Positions 17,862-26,050 of a stretch of DNA of 64,000 nt are shown here, in pieces. The stretch's first letter is position 1. Each line of letters opens with the position of its first letter. Source of the DNA: Bradyrhizobium sp. ORS 278 (GTDB lineage: Bacteria > Pseudomonadota > Alphaproteobacteria > Rhizobiales > Xanthobacteraceae). Below the pieces are notes generated by a model that worked only from the letters and a program-made list of their open reading frames with translations, ran no database searches and was not told where the DNA came from. The DNA is taken from assembly GCF_000026145.1 (NCBI RefSeq), contig NC_009445.1, positions 4,774,001 through 4,838,000 on the forward strand. Reading direction: 5' to 3'. A program made the translations under genes and the position numbers.

Positions 17862-20800
17862 AACTCGGGCTCTCAGGCAAGCTGACCAAGGCGACCATCG
17901 CCTCGCCGTTGACGCCGCTGTTCCTGCTCGCCTCGCTCGTCGTCGGCCTCATCGCGGTGGTCGTGATCCCGCGCGAGGAGGAGCCGCAGATCAGCGTGCC
18001 CATGGTCGACATCCGCGTCAACGCCGACGGCCTGCGCGCGCCCGACGGTGTCGAGCTCGTGACCAAGCCGCTGGAGACGATCGTCAAGGCGATCGACGGC
18101 GTCGAGCACGTCTACAGCCAGACCGAGGATGACCGCGTCATGGTCACCGCGCGGTTCCTGGTGGGCACCAAATTCGAGGATGCGATCCTGCGCGTCCACG
18201 AGAAGATCCGCGCCAACCTCGACCGCATCCCCGTGGGCATCCCCGAGCCGCTGATCGTCGGCCGTGGGATCAACGACGTCGCGGTCACCGTGCTGACCTT
18301 ATCGCCAAAGCCGGAAGCCGCCGAGCGCTGGTCCGACAAGGACCTCTATGAGCTGGCCGACAAGTTGCGCGCGGAGCTGACCAAGGTCGACAATATCGGG
18401 CTCACCTACATCTCCGGCGGCGGTGCCCAGCAGATCCGCGTCGAGCCCAGCCCGGAAAAGCTGTCGCTGTTCGGCGTCACCCTGCAGCAGCTCGTCGCCA
18501 AGGTGAAGGATGCGAACCGCTCCTTCCTCGCCGGCGACGTCCGCGACGGCGGCATCGTGCGGAACGTCACCGCCGGGCAGACGCTCGCCGGCATCCCTGA
18601 TATCGGCCTGCTGCTGATCTCGACCCGCGACGGCCGCCCGGTCTATGTGCGCGACGTCGCGACCGTGGTCGTCGGCCCCAATCTTGCGGAGCACCGCGTC
18701 TGGGACGACGCACGCAACGACAAGGGAGACTGGCACCGCGTGCCTGCGGTGAGCCTGGCGCTCGCCAAGCGCGCCGGCGCCAATGCGGTCGTGGTGTCGC
18801 ACGATATCGCGCAACGGCTCGAAGGACTGAAGACCATACTCATTCCCAACGACGTGGCGGTCACGGTGACGCGCGACTATGGCGAGACCGCCAATGAAAA
18901 GGCCAACGAGCTCTTGTTCCATCTCGGCCTCGCCACGATCTCGATCGTCGTCCTGATCGCAGTTGCGATCGGCTGGCGCGAGGCGCTCGTCACGTTCGTG
19001 GTCATCCCGACCACGATCCTGCTGACGATGTTCGCCGCCAATTTGATGGGCTACACCATCAACCGCGTCAGCCTGTTCGCGCTGATCTTCTCGATCGGCA
19101 TCCTGGTCGATGACGCCATCGTCGTGGTCGAGAACATCGCCCGCCATTGGGGCATGCACGACGGCCGTCCGCGCCTGCAGGCGACCGTCGAGGCGGTGGC
19201 CGAGGTCGGCAATCCCACGATCGTCGCCACCCTCACCGTGGTCGCCGCCCTGCTGCCGATGCTGTTCGTGTCGGGCCTGATGGGCCCCTATATGGCGCCG
19301 ATCCCGGCCAACGCCTCGGCCGCGATGCTGTTCTCGTTTGTCGTGGCGATGGTCGTGGCGCCCTGGCTGATGCTGCGACTCGCGCCGAAGCAGGTCGCCG
19401 CCGCAGCCAGCGCGCATCACGATGCCCATGGCGAGGGCCGGCTCGGGCGGATCTATCGCAGCGTGGCGCGTGCAATCGTCGCCAGCAAGCGCTCCGCATG
19501 GATCTTCCTGCTCGGCGTCGGGATCGCCACGCTGCTGTCGATGACGCTGTTCGCGACCAAGTCCGTCACTGTCAAGCTGCTGCCGTTCGACAACAAGTCG
19601 GAGATCGCCGTGATGGTCGATCTGCCGGAAGGCGCGAGCCTGGAGGATACCGAGCGGACGCTGTTCGCCGCGGCCGACATCGCGCATCAGCTGCCGGAAA
19701 TCACGAACGTGCAGAGCTATGCCGGCACGGCGGCGCCGTTCAATTTCAACGGTCTCGTCCGGCACTATGACTTGCGGGAACGGCCGGAGCTCGGCGAACT
19801 CCAGGTCAATCTCGCCGCGCGCGGCGACCGCAAGCGCTCGAGCCACGACATCGCGCTCGACCTGCGGCAGCGACTGAAGGCGGTGTCGGTGCCATCCGGC
19901 AGCAGCATCAAGGTGGTCGAAGTGCCGCCCGGGCCGCCGGTGCTGGCGACCCTGCTCGCCGAGATTTACGGCCCGGACGCGGCGACTAGGCGTGCCGTTA
20001 CCGCTGAGATGAAGAAGGTGTTCGCCGATGTGCCCTTCATCGTCGACATCGACGATTCCGTCGGTCAGCCACGGCCGCGGCTGCGGCTGTCGATCGACCA
20101 GGACAGTCTCGAATATTTCGGGGTCGAGCAGCGCGACGTCTACGACACCATCCAGACCTTGTTCGGCGGCGTCTCGGTCGGCTACTCGCACCGCGGCGAG
20201 GACCGCAACCCGATCGAAATCGCAGTCAAGCTGCCGAAGCGCGCCAGGAGCTGGAGCGAGGCCCTGGCCTCGACGCCGGTGCCGGCCAACACCCTGCCCG
20301 GCAGCAAGACGGTGGTCGAGCTCGGCCAGGTCCTGAAGGCGACGATGGAAGACGGTTCGCCGATGATCTTCCGCCGCGACGGCCGCTTCGCCGACATGGT
20401 GATGGCCGAGCTCGCCGGTCGTTTCGAGGCGCCGCTGTACGGCATGCTCGCGGTCGCCGACCGGATCGACGCGCATGACTGGGGCAAGCTGCCGAAGCCC
20501 ATGATCGGCTTCCATGGCCAGCCGACCGACGAGCAGCGTCCCACCCTGCTGTGGGACGGCGAATGGGAGATCACCTATGTGACGTTCCGCGATATGGGCG
20601 CGGCGTTCGGCGCAGCGATCCTCGGCATCTACGTGCTGGTCGTGGCGCAGTTCAAAAGCTTCAAGCTGCCACTCGTCATCCTGACTCCGATCCCGCTGAC
20701 GCTGATCGGCATCCTGCTTGGCCACTGGCTGCTCGGCGCGCCGTTCACGGCGACGTCGATGATCGGCTTCATCGCGCTCGCCGGCATCATCGTGCGCAAC

Positions 20801-21082
20801 TCGATCCTGCTGGTCGACTTCATCCGCCACAGCGGCGCCGAAGGCAAGACCCTGCGCGACGTGGTGCTGGAGGCCGGCGCCGTGCGCTTCAAGCCGATCC
20901 TGCTGACCGCGCTCGCGGCCATGATTGGCGCGGCGACGATCCTGCTCGATCCGATCTTCCAGGGCCTGGCGATCTCGCTGCTGTTCGGCCTGGCCTCATC
21001 CACCCTGCTGACCGTGCTCGTCATCCCCGCGATCTACGTCGCGCTGCGCGAGCCCGGCAAACCTACCATGAAAGCACCCTAG
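17858..21082 (+). CDS. Efflux RND transporter permease (AcrB/AcrD/AcrF superfamily)
   Basis: Inner-membrane proton-driven pump of 1074 aa. The first large periplasmic loop follows TM1, and the TM4 segment has the paired aspartates of the proton relay (GILVDDAIVVVENI). The C-terminal half repeats the fold, with GFIALAGIIVRNSILLVDFI. It begins with GTG inside the adaptor stop region. Substrate unknown; the sequence is closer to the broad acriflavine-resistance group than to the HAE1 pump encoded at 37083-40226. The AhpD-like gene follows after four bases. Confidence 0.93.
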   Translation: MKLGLSGKLTKATIASPLTPLFLLASLVVGLIAVVVIPREEEPQISVPMVDIRVNADGLRAPDGVELVTKPLETIVKAIDGVEHVYSQTEDDRVMVTARFLVGTKFEDAILRVHEKIRANLDRIPVGIPEPLIVGRGINDVAVTVLTLSPKPEAAERWSDKDLYELADKLRAELTKVDNIGLTYISGGGAQQIRVEPSPEKLSLFGVTLQQLVAKVKDANRSFLAGDVRDGGIVRNVTAGQTLAGIPDIGLLLISTRDGRPVYVRDVATVVVGPNLAEHRVWDDARNDKGDWHRVPAVSLALAKRAGANAVVVSHDIAQRLEGLKTILIPNDVAVTVTRDYGETANEKANELLFHLGLATISIVVLIAVAIGWREALVTFVVIPTTILLTMFAANLMGYTINRVSLFALIFSIGILVDDAIVVVENIARHWGMHDGRPRLQATVEAVAEVGNPTIVATLTVVAALLPMLFVSGLMGPYMAPIPANASAAMLFSFVVAMVVAPWLMLRLAPKQVAAAASAHHDAHGEGRLGRIYRSVARAIVASKRSAWIFLLGVGIATLLSMTLFATKSVTVKLLPFDNKSEIAVMVDLPEGASLEDTERTLFAAADIAHQLPEITNVQSYAGTAAPFNFNGLVRHYDLRERPELGELQVNLAARGDRKRSSHDIALDLRQRLKAVSVPSGSSIKVVEVPPGPPVLATLLAEIYGPDAATRRAVTAEMKKVFADVPFIVDIDDSVGQPRPRLRLSIDQDSLEYFGVEQRDVYDTIQTLFGGVSVGYSHRGEDRNPIEIAVKLPKRARSWSEALASTPVPANTLPGSKTVVELGQVLKATMEDGSPMIFRRDGRFADMVMAELAGRFEAPLYGMLAVADRIDAHDWGKLPKPMIGFHGQPTDEQRPTLLWDGEWEITYVTFRDMGAAFGAAILGIYVLVVAQFKSFKLPLVILTPIPLTLIGILLGHWLLGAPFTATSMIGFIALAGIIVRNSILLVDFIRHSGAEGKTLRDVVLEAGAVRFKPILLTALAAMIGAATILLDPIFQGLAISLLFGLASSTLLTVLVIPAIYVALREPGKPTMKAP

Positions 21083-21085
21083 GAC

Positions 21086-21445
21086 ATGTCCATGACCAAG
21101 AATTACAACGAGATCTGCAAGGACATCTCGGGCAACCTGAAAACTCTGCGCAAGGACATCCCCGATGTCATGCAAGGCTTCTCGGCGATGGCGCGGGCCG
21201 CCGGCGCCGACGGCGCGCTCGACAAGAAGACCAAGGAGCTGATCGCGCTGGCGATCGGCGTCGCCGTCCGCTGCGACGGTTGCACCGGCTTCCATGCCGA
21301 GGCGCTGGTGCGCCTCGGCGCCACGCGCCAGGAGGTCGAGGAAACGCTCGGCATGGCGATCTACATGGGCGGCGGTCCGTCGCTGATGTACGCCGCCGAC
21401 GCGATCGGCGCCTTCGAGCAGTTCCAGCAGCAGGAGGGCGCCTGA
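21086..21445 (+). CDS. Carboxymuconolactone decarboxylase/AhpD-like CxxC protein
   Basis: Small cytosolic protein of 119 aa from the CMD/AhpD superfamily. It has the thiol active-site motif RCDGCTGFHAEAL with cysteines near residues 63 and 66 and a histidine at 70, as in AhpD-type peroxidase partners and thiol-disulfide reductants, not in true decarboxylases. An ATG is just after the RND permease stop, so the two are co-transcribed. A redox partner role for the pump operon is inferred from position only. Confidence 0.88.
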   Translation: MSMTKNYNEICKDISGNLKTLRKDIPDVMQGFSAMARAAGADGALDKKTKELIALAIGVAVRCDGCTGFHAEALVRLGATRQEVEETLGMAIYMGGGPSLMYAADAIGAFEQFQQQEGA

Positions 21446-21452
21446 GGCGGGC

Positions 21453-21604
21453 TCAGCCGCAGATGTCGAGAATGGCAAGCATGTAGATGCGGATCATGTC
21501 GAGATAATCGGGAATGTCGACGCGCTCGTCCGGCATCGTGTTGTACCGGCCACCGGGGCCGCAGACGATGCCCTCCATGCCGCCTGAGGCGTACAGATGG
21601 CCGG
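21453..21604 (-). pseudogene. M20-family peptidase/deacetylase remnant, C-terminal end
   Basis: The minus strand reads HLYASGGMEGIVCGPGGRYN, TMPDERVDIPDYLDMIRIYM, then LAILDICG and a stop: about 50 residues matching the C-terminal end of ArgE/DapE-like M20 metallohydrolases. Nothing of the rest of the protein precedes it in frame. It abuts an oppositely oriented piece of M20-like sequence. Confidence 0.6.
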
Positions 21605-21718
21605 CAGGCGACGTCATTCTGACCTATGTCGCCGGCGAGCTGCAGGGCGGTGTCGGGACCTTCTCGCTGATCGAGCAGGGGCTGCGCGCGGACTACTTCA
21701 TCAATTCGGAGCATTCAG
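21600..21718 (+). pseudogene. M20-family peptidase remnant, internal piece, inverted
   Basis: The plus strand reads GDVILTYVAGELQGGVGTFS, LIEQGLRADYFINSEHS, which looks like the central segment of an M20 peptidase (the region following the metal-binding core). It has no start or stop of its own and is flanked on both sides by minus-strand gene remnants, implying an inversion followed by deletion. Confidence 0.5.
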
Positions 21719-21719
21719 C

Positions 21720-22084
21720 GCGCGATGGTGCATCAGCGCCTCGGTGACCTGGCGACCGATGGTCAGCGTTGGATTCAGCGCGGTGGATGGATCCTGGAAC
21801 ACCATGGCGATGCGGCGGCCACGCACCGCGGTCAGCTGTTTCGGACCAAGCGTCCGCAGGTCGATGTCGCCGAGCCGCAGCGAGCCCGACACCTTGCGGG
21901 CATTGCCCGGCAGGTGCCGCATCAGCGCCCAGGCCAGCGAGCTCTTGCCGGAGCCGGATTCGCCGACCAGGCCAAGCACCTCGCCGGGCGCGATGTCGAG
22001 CGACACCTCGCGCAGCACTTCGACTGCGCCGGCGGCCGTTACGTAATCCAGCTCATAATTCGAGATGGCGAGCGCCGAACTCAT
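21720..22084 (-). pseudogene. Truncated dipeptide/oligopeptide ABC transporter ATPase (DppD/OppD-like)
   Basis: Only the first 120 or so residues remain: an intact start, Walker A VGESGSGKSS and the Q-loop AMVFQDPSTALNP, then TIGRQVTEALMHHRA, where homology stops. The LSGGQ signature and Walker B are missing, so no functional ATPase can be made. The start overlaps the stop of the permease remnant by four bases, showing the original operon arrangement. Confidence 0.75.
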
Positions 22085-22910
22085 CGATCATCCCGCGGGT
22101 TGAGCGCATCGCGCAGAGCGTCGCCGAGAAGATTGAACGCGATGGCGGAGAGCGCGATCGCGGCCGATGGCGCGATCAGCATCCACGGCGCCTGGTGCAT
22201 GTATTGCCGCGCATCGCCCACCATCAGGCCCCATTCCGACGCCGGCGGCTGTGCACCGAGGCCAAGGAAGCTGAGGGTCGCGAACAGCATGACGGCAAAG
22301 GACACGCGGATCGTGGCCTCGATCACGATCGGTCCCCTCACATTGGGCAGCATCTCGCGGAAATGATCTGCGCGACGCCCTCGCCGCGCGCGACCGCAGC
22401 CTTGACAAAGTCCTGGTTGCGCACGGCGAGCGCGACCGAGCGCGTCACCCGTGCCATGCCCGGCGCGAACGCGATAGCAATGGCGACTACGGCATTGCCG
22501 GCACCATTGCCCAGCGTGCTGACCAGCAGCAGGGCCATGAGCAGGCCGGGAATAGCCATGACAGCGTCGTTGGTCCGCATGATGACGTCCTCGGCCTTGC
22601 CACCGAGAAAGGCCGAGGCGACGCCGATGACGGCTCCGATCTTGCTTCCCGCCAAGGTCGCCGCGAGCGCCATCGGAACGGTCGCCCGCGCGCCGGACAA
22701 CAGACGGCTCAGCACGTCGCGGCCGAACTGGTCGGCACCAAACAGGTTTTGCTACCCCGGCGCACGGAAGCGGCCGAGCAAATCCATCTTCTCCGGCCCG
22801 TATGGCGCGAGCCATGGTCCAAGGAGGCAGACCACGGCAAGCACGGCCAGCAGAACGATGCCAATTGCACCCTGCGGCTTGCGGATCATGCGCACCAGCG
22901 GCTCAGTCAT
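22081..22910 (-). pseudogene. Degraded peptide ABC permease (DppC-like)
   Basis: Starts MTEPLVRMIRKPQGAIGIVL and reads to GRFRAPG, where an in-frame TAG (22752-22754) interrupts it. The same frame resumes with QNLFGADQFGRDVLSRLLSG and the EAA-type loop region, then shifts frame near 22345 into LPNVRGPIVIEATIRVSFAV... ending NLLGDALRDALNPRDDR. The two lesions together make it non-functional. Order and overlaps match a dppBCD operon. Confidence 0.8.
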
Positions 22911-23527
22911 AACGGATTCGCCGGTCGAGCAGCGCGTAGACAACGTCCGCGAGCGTGTTGGTGATCGCGTAGGTCACGGCCATGATCATCGCGCCGGCCT
23001 GGATCGACGGCAGATCGCGGGTGGTGATCGCGATCATCAGCGCACGGCCGATCCCGGGAATGGCTAAGATCTCCTCGATCACATGATGCCTCCGAGCAGA
23101 TAGCCGACGTTGAGCGCAACGATGGTGATGACCGGCAACAGCGCGTTGCGCAAGACGTGGCGGACCAGCACCGTCCGCTCCGGCAGCCCCTTCGCCGCGC
23201 CGCGCGGACGTAGTCCGATTGCAGAACGTCCAGAGTCTCCGAGCGCATCATGCGCATGACATGGGCGACCAGGATGACCGAGACCGTCAGAACGGGAAGC
23301 GCGAGGTGGCGCAGTGCGAGGCCGGAGTCCTCGAGCGGCGACACGTAACCGGTGGCGGGCAACCACGGCAGGACGTCAGTGAGCAGCATCGCCAGCACCG
23401 TCGCGGTGACGAACTCCGGCAGCGAGACGCCGAGATAGGCGACGATGCTGGTGATGGTGTCAGCCGCGCTGCCCTGCGGCAAACATGCCGAGCGGAACGG
23501 CGACGGGCAGCGTGACGACGAGTGCCC
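22907..23527 (-). pseudogene. Degraded peptide ABC permease (DppB-like), N-terminus missing
   Basis: Homology begins mid-protein at VVTLPVAVPLGMFAAG, changes frame near 23468, continues AADTITSIVAYLGVSLPEFV, changes again near 23200 into ERTVLVRHVLRNALLPVITI, hits a stop near 23090, and ends in yet another frame with AITTRDLPSIQAGAMIMAVT... RRIRYD. At least three lesions plus the loss of the first membrane segments. Confidence 0.78.
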
Positions 23528-23529
23528 CA

Positions 23530-24006
23530 GCGGCCAGCGGCGAGGCTGCCGAGATCGCTGGCGATGATCTTAGCCGGAACGATGCGCGCATTCGTGTAGG
23601 CGAGTGCGACCGGCAAATCGGCGAAGGCGACCGAGAGCGCGAACTTTACGGTCGACGAATCGACGGCGGCGACGTCCTTGATCGGGCCGACATTGGTGCG
23701 CGCCGGCGAGGCCGTTATCGGATCGAGGATCGCCTTGAAGGTTGCGACGACATCCTCCGACGTCAGCGGCGTGCCATCGTGGAACGTCAGGCTCGGACGA
23801 AGCTTGAAGGTCCATTCGGTCAGTCCAGCGGCGGCTTCCGGATTGACGCGCGCGAGCAGCGGGTGAATCACGGCCGCACCCTGGTCGACAGAGATCCGCA
23901 GCATGCCGCCTCGCTTTGGCGCCTCGGCCGCGAGAGAAACCTGCGGCAAGGCGCCGAGCGCCAGCGCGGAGCCTGCAAGGATATGACGACGGGTGACGGA
24001 CAGCAT
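23530..24006 (-). pseudogene. Truncated family 5 (dipeptide-type) solute-binding protein
   Basis: Intact N-terminus with a Tat-like signal (MLSVTRRHILAGSALALGAL) followed by the SBP_bac_5 start PKRGGMLRISVDQGAA and LTFHDGTPLTSEDVVATFKA. Recognisable sequence stops after about 155 residues (PAKIIASDLGSLAAG), where it is joined directly to the middle of the permease remnant: a deletion removed roughly the last two thirds of this gene and the start of the next. Confidence 0.78.
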
Positions 24007-24017
24007 CGGGTGACGTC

Positions 24018-24186
24018 CTATGAGAGCGAGCGGGTTTCGGGACAGAGCTCGGGACTGAACTCGTTTGATAGATAGGCGAGTACCGATTTCGCCAGTGCGA
24101 CGATGTCAGACAGTTTGGTCGACTCACCGGGCGCATGGATGCGGCTATCGGGCTTGCCGAGGCCGGTCAGCAATACCTCTTGCCAG
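24018..24186 (-). pseudogene. M20-family peptidase remnant, C-terminal end
   Basis: The minus strand reads WQEVLLTGLGKPDSRIHAPG, ESTKLSDIVALAKSVLAYLS and a stop at 24018, the final 55 residues of an M20-type peptidase. It lies 11 bases upstream of the solute-binding remnant, so it was probably the first gene of the same operon. The upstream part has been replaced by GntR-like sequence on the opposite strand. Confidence 0.6.
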
Positions 24187-24599
24187 GCAGCCTGCTGCGC
24201 TCCGAGGCCGAGGTGCTGTCGGTGACATCTCGCCCCGCCGCAAAGGCCGAGGCGACGCTGTTTGCCGTGCCCGGTGGCGAGCCGCTGCTCCATCTCCATC
24301 GCATCCGCCGCGTCGCCCGGGCGCCGGTGCTGCATTCACGCATCGCGATGGTCGCGAGCCGCGTGCCAGACTTTCCGCGCGAGACGAACAAGGTTCCTGG
24401 CATCCGCATCGCCGCCGTGCGCGAAAAGGTCACGGCCGAGGTAGCGACCAGGGAGGATCGCAAGCTGCTCGGGCTGCCAGCCCCGAGCGCCGTGCTGGTC
24501 ATCGACGAAGAGGCCTACGACCAGTCCGGCGCACTCGCGATCCTGAGCCAGCACCGCGCGACGACGGCGCATCATTATTATTCGAACGAGATCCGCTGA
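24187..24599 (+). pseudogene. GntR-family regulator remnant (UTRA ligand-binding domain only)
   Basis: The plus strand carries about 137 residues (LLRSEAEVLSVTSRPAAKAE... ending HHYYSNEIR and TGA) resembling the UTRA effector domain of GntR/HutC regulators. The DNA-binding N-terminus is absent, and the 5' end is fused to the M20 remnant at about 24186. It probably once controlled the decayed peptide-transport operon. The domain assignment is moderate because sequence signatures in this domain are weak. Confidence 0.5.
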
Positions 24600-24611
24600 G
24601 CAGCGGTCCGC

Positions 24612-25601
24612 TCAGCAGCCCCAGCGCAACGCCGCCGTGTGCACCGGCGCATCCCACAGCGGGAGCGTTGCATCGTCGAGCGCTGTCACGGTGAGCGAGC
24701 ATCCGGCCATGTCGAGCGAGGTGACATAAGAGCCGACCAGGCCGCGCGCGATCGTGAGCCCTCGTCCTTCAAGGATCCGGCGCGCTGAATTGGTCATCAG
24801 ATAGAGCTCCATCGCCGGCGTGCCGCCGAAGCCGTTGACCAGCAGCAGGCATGGCGTACCCGGCTTGGCCGCGAGATCGGCCAGGATCGCGCTCATCATC
24901 TCCTCGGCGATCGCATCGGCCGGCGCGAGCTTGACGCGCCGGCGTCCTGGCTCGCCATGGATGCCGACTCCCATCTCCATCTCGTCCTCACCCAGAGCGA
25001 AGGTCGGCTTGCCGGCTGCCGGCACGGTGCACGAGGTCAACGCGACGCCCATTGAGCGGGTGCGCTTGTTCACGTCGTCGCCGAGCGCCTTCAGCGCGTC
25101 GAGATCGCGGCCCTGCTCGGCGGCGGCGCCGAGAATCTTTTCGACGACGAGCGTGCCGGCGACGCCGCGGCGGCCGGTCGAATAGGTCGACGTCTCCACC
25201 GCGACGTCGTCATCGGTGATGACAGTCGCGACTTTCGCGTCCATCATCTCCGCGGCCATCGCGAAATTCATGACATCGCCTTCGTAGTTCTTGACGATGA
25301 ACAGCGAGCCGCCGCCGGTCTCGACGGCCTGCGCTGCGGCGAGCATCTGGTCGGGCGTCGGCGAGGTGAAGACCTGGCCCGGACAGGCGGCGTCCAGCAT
25401 GCCTTGTCCGACAAAGCCGGCATGCAGCGGCTCATGGCCGGATCCACCGCCGGAGATCAGCGCGACCTTGCCCGGCTTGAGACTTTTGCGGCGGACGAAC
25501 TTGCTCTCGTCGCCGAGCGTGACGATGTCGCCATGAATGGCGGCAAAGCCCTGCAGGCTCTCGGTCAGCACATCGTCGACCGCGTTGATCAGCTTCTTCA
25601 T
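24612..25601 (-). CDS. dhaK: Dihydroxyacetone kinase subunit DhaK
   Basis: Substrate-binding subunit of PTS-type dihydroxyacetone kinase, 329 aa. Key residues are visible: GGGSGHEPLHAGFVG with the histidine at residue 56, the NYEGDVMNF loop with D109, and GVGIHGEPG with H215, the histidine that binds dihydroxyacetone covalently as a hemiaminal. DhaK works with DhaL-ADP, which is recharged by DhaM. It is the last gene of the run and overlaps the HTH gene by four bases. Usual order places dhaK first, so this position is unusual. Confidence 0.95.
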   Translation of the reverse strand: MKKLINAVDDVLTESLQGFAAIHGDIVTLGDESKFVRRKSLKPGKVALISGGGSGHEPLHAGFVGQGMLDAACPGQVFTSPTPDQMLAAAQAVETGGGSLFIVKNYEGDVMNFAMAAEMMDAKVATVITDDDVAVETSTYSTGRRGVAGTLVVEKILGAAAEQGRDLDALKALGDDVNKRTRSMGVALTSCTVPAAGKPTFALGEDEMEMGVGIHGEPGRRRVKLAPADAIAEEMMSAILADLAAKPGTPCLLLVNGFGGTPAMELYLMTNSARRILEGRGLTIARGLVGSYVTSLDMAGCSLTVTALDDATLPLWDAPVHTAALRWGC

Positions 25602-26050
25602 GGCGTCCCTCCCGGTTCGGCATCGTCATTGTTTTCATTGGCTGAGATCAGGGCGGTGATGCCGCGCGCGACACCCGTGATGATGCGGTCGGCATGGGCG
25701 TTGAGCGCGGGATCGCCAAAATCGGGCAGCTCGACGACGAGGCGTCTCATCGGCCGCTGCGTTTCAGCCTCGTCGAGCCGGCCCGGATGCGCGGCGCGAT
25801 AGGCCGTCAGGAAAGCCTGCTGCTCGTGCGGAGAAAAATGGCAGATGTGAAAGATGGTCTCGACATGCTGCAGCGGGATCGGCGTTGCATAGGCAGGATT
25901 TACGATTTGCGAGATGAAGCTGCGATTCTTGCCGATGGCCTCCGCGAGCCGCTGCCGCGTGCCCGACGGGCGGCTGTCGATGACCGCGCGCAGGATCGCC
26001 TTGTATTCGGCGAGCGGGCTTGCGGAGCCCGATGAGTCCTGCTCGCTCAT
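25598..26050 (-). CDS. Small HTH protein inside the dha operon
   Basis: A 150-aa protein with an XRE/Cro-like helix-turn-helix (residues about 30-62: TRQRLAEAIGKNRSFISQIV) and a C-terminal tail (RRLVVELPDFGDPALNAHAD...) of unknown fold. Its ATG overlaps the EI stop and its stop overlaps the dhaK start, four bases each, so it is made in step with the kinase machinery. It is not related in sequence to the known dha regulators DhaR, DhaS or DhaQ as far as I can tell. It could be a regulator of the operon or an adaptor sensing kinase state. Confidence 0.75.
   Translation of the reverse strand: MSEQDSSGSASPLAEYKAILRAVIDSRPSGTRQRLAEAIGKNRSFISQIVNPAYATPIPLQHVETIFHICHFSPHEQQAFLTAYRAAHPGRLDEAETQRPMRRLVVELPDFGDPALNAHADRIITGVARGITALISANENNDDAEPGGTP

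Noticed and set aside
18299..20830. Very long open frame antisense to the RND permease, rich in Arg, His, Asp and Gln
   Set aside because: It is a complement of GC-rich codons with strong third-position bias. The plus strand encodes a clear AcrB-family protein here; the antisense composition is that of a shadow frame. The same applies to 12468-13982, 26020-28734, 27957-29606, 38709-40223, 54093-55205 and 55040-57340.
22752..22754. TAG in the DppC-like gene as a possible recoding or readthrough site
   Set aside because: The same gene also has a frameshift, and its neighbours are truncated, so decay explains it better.
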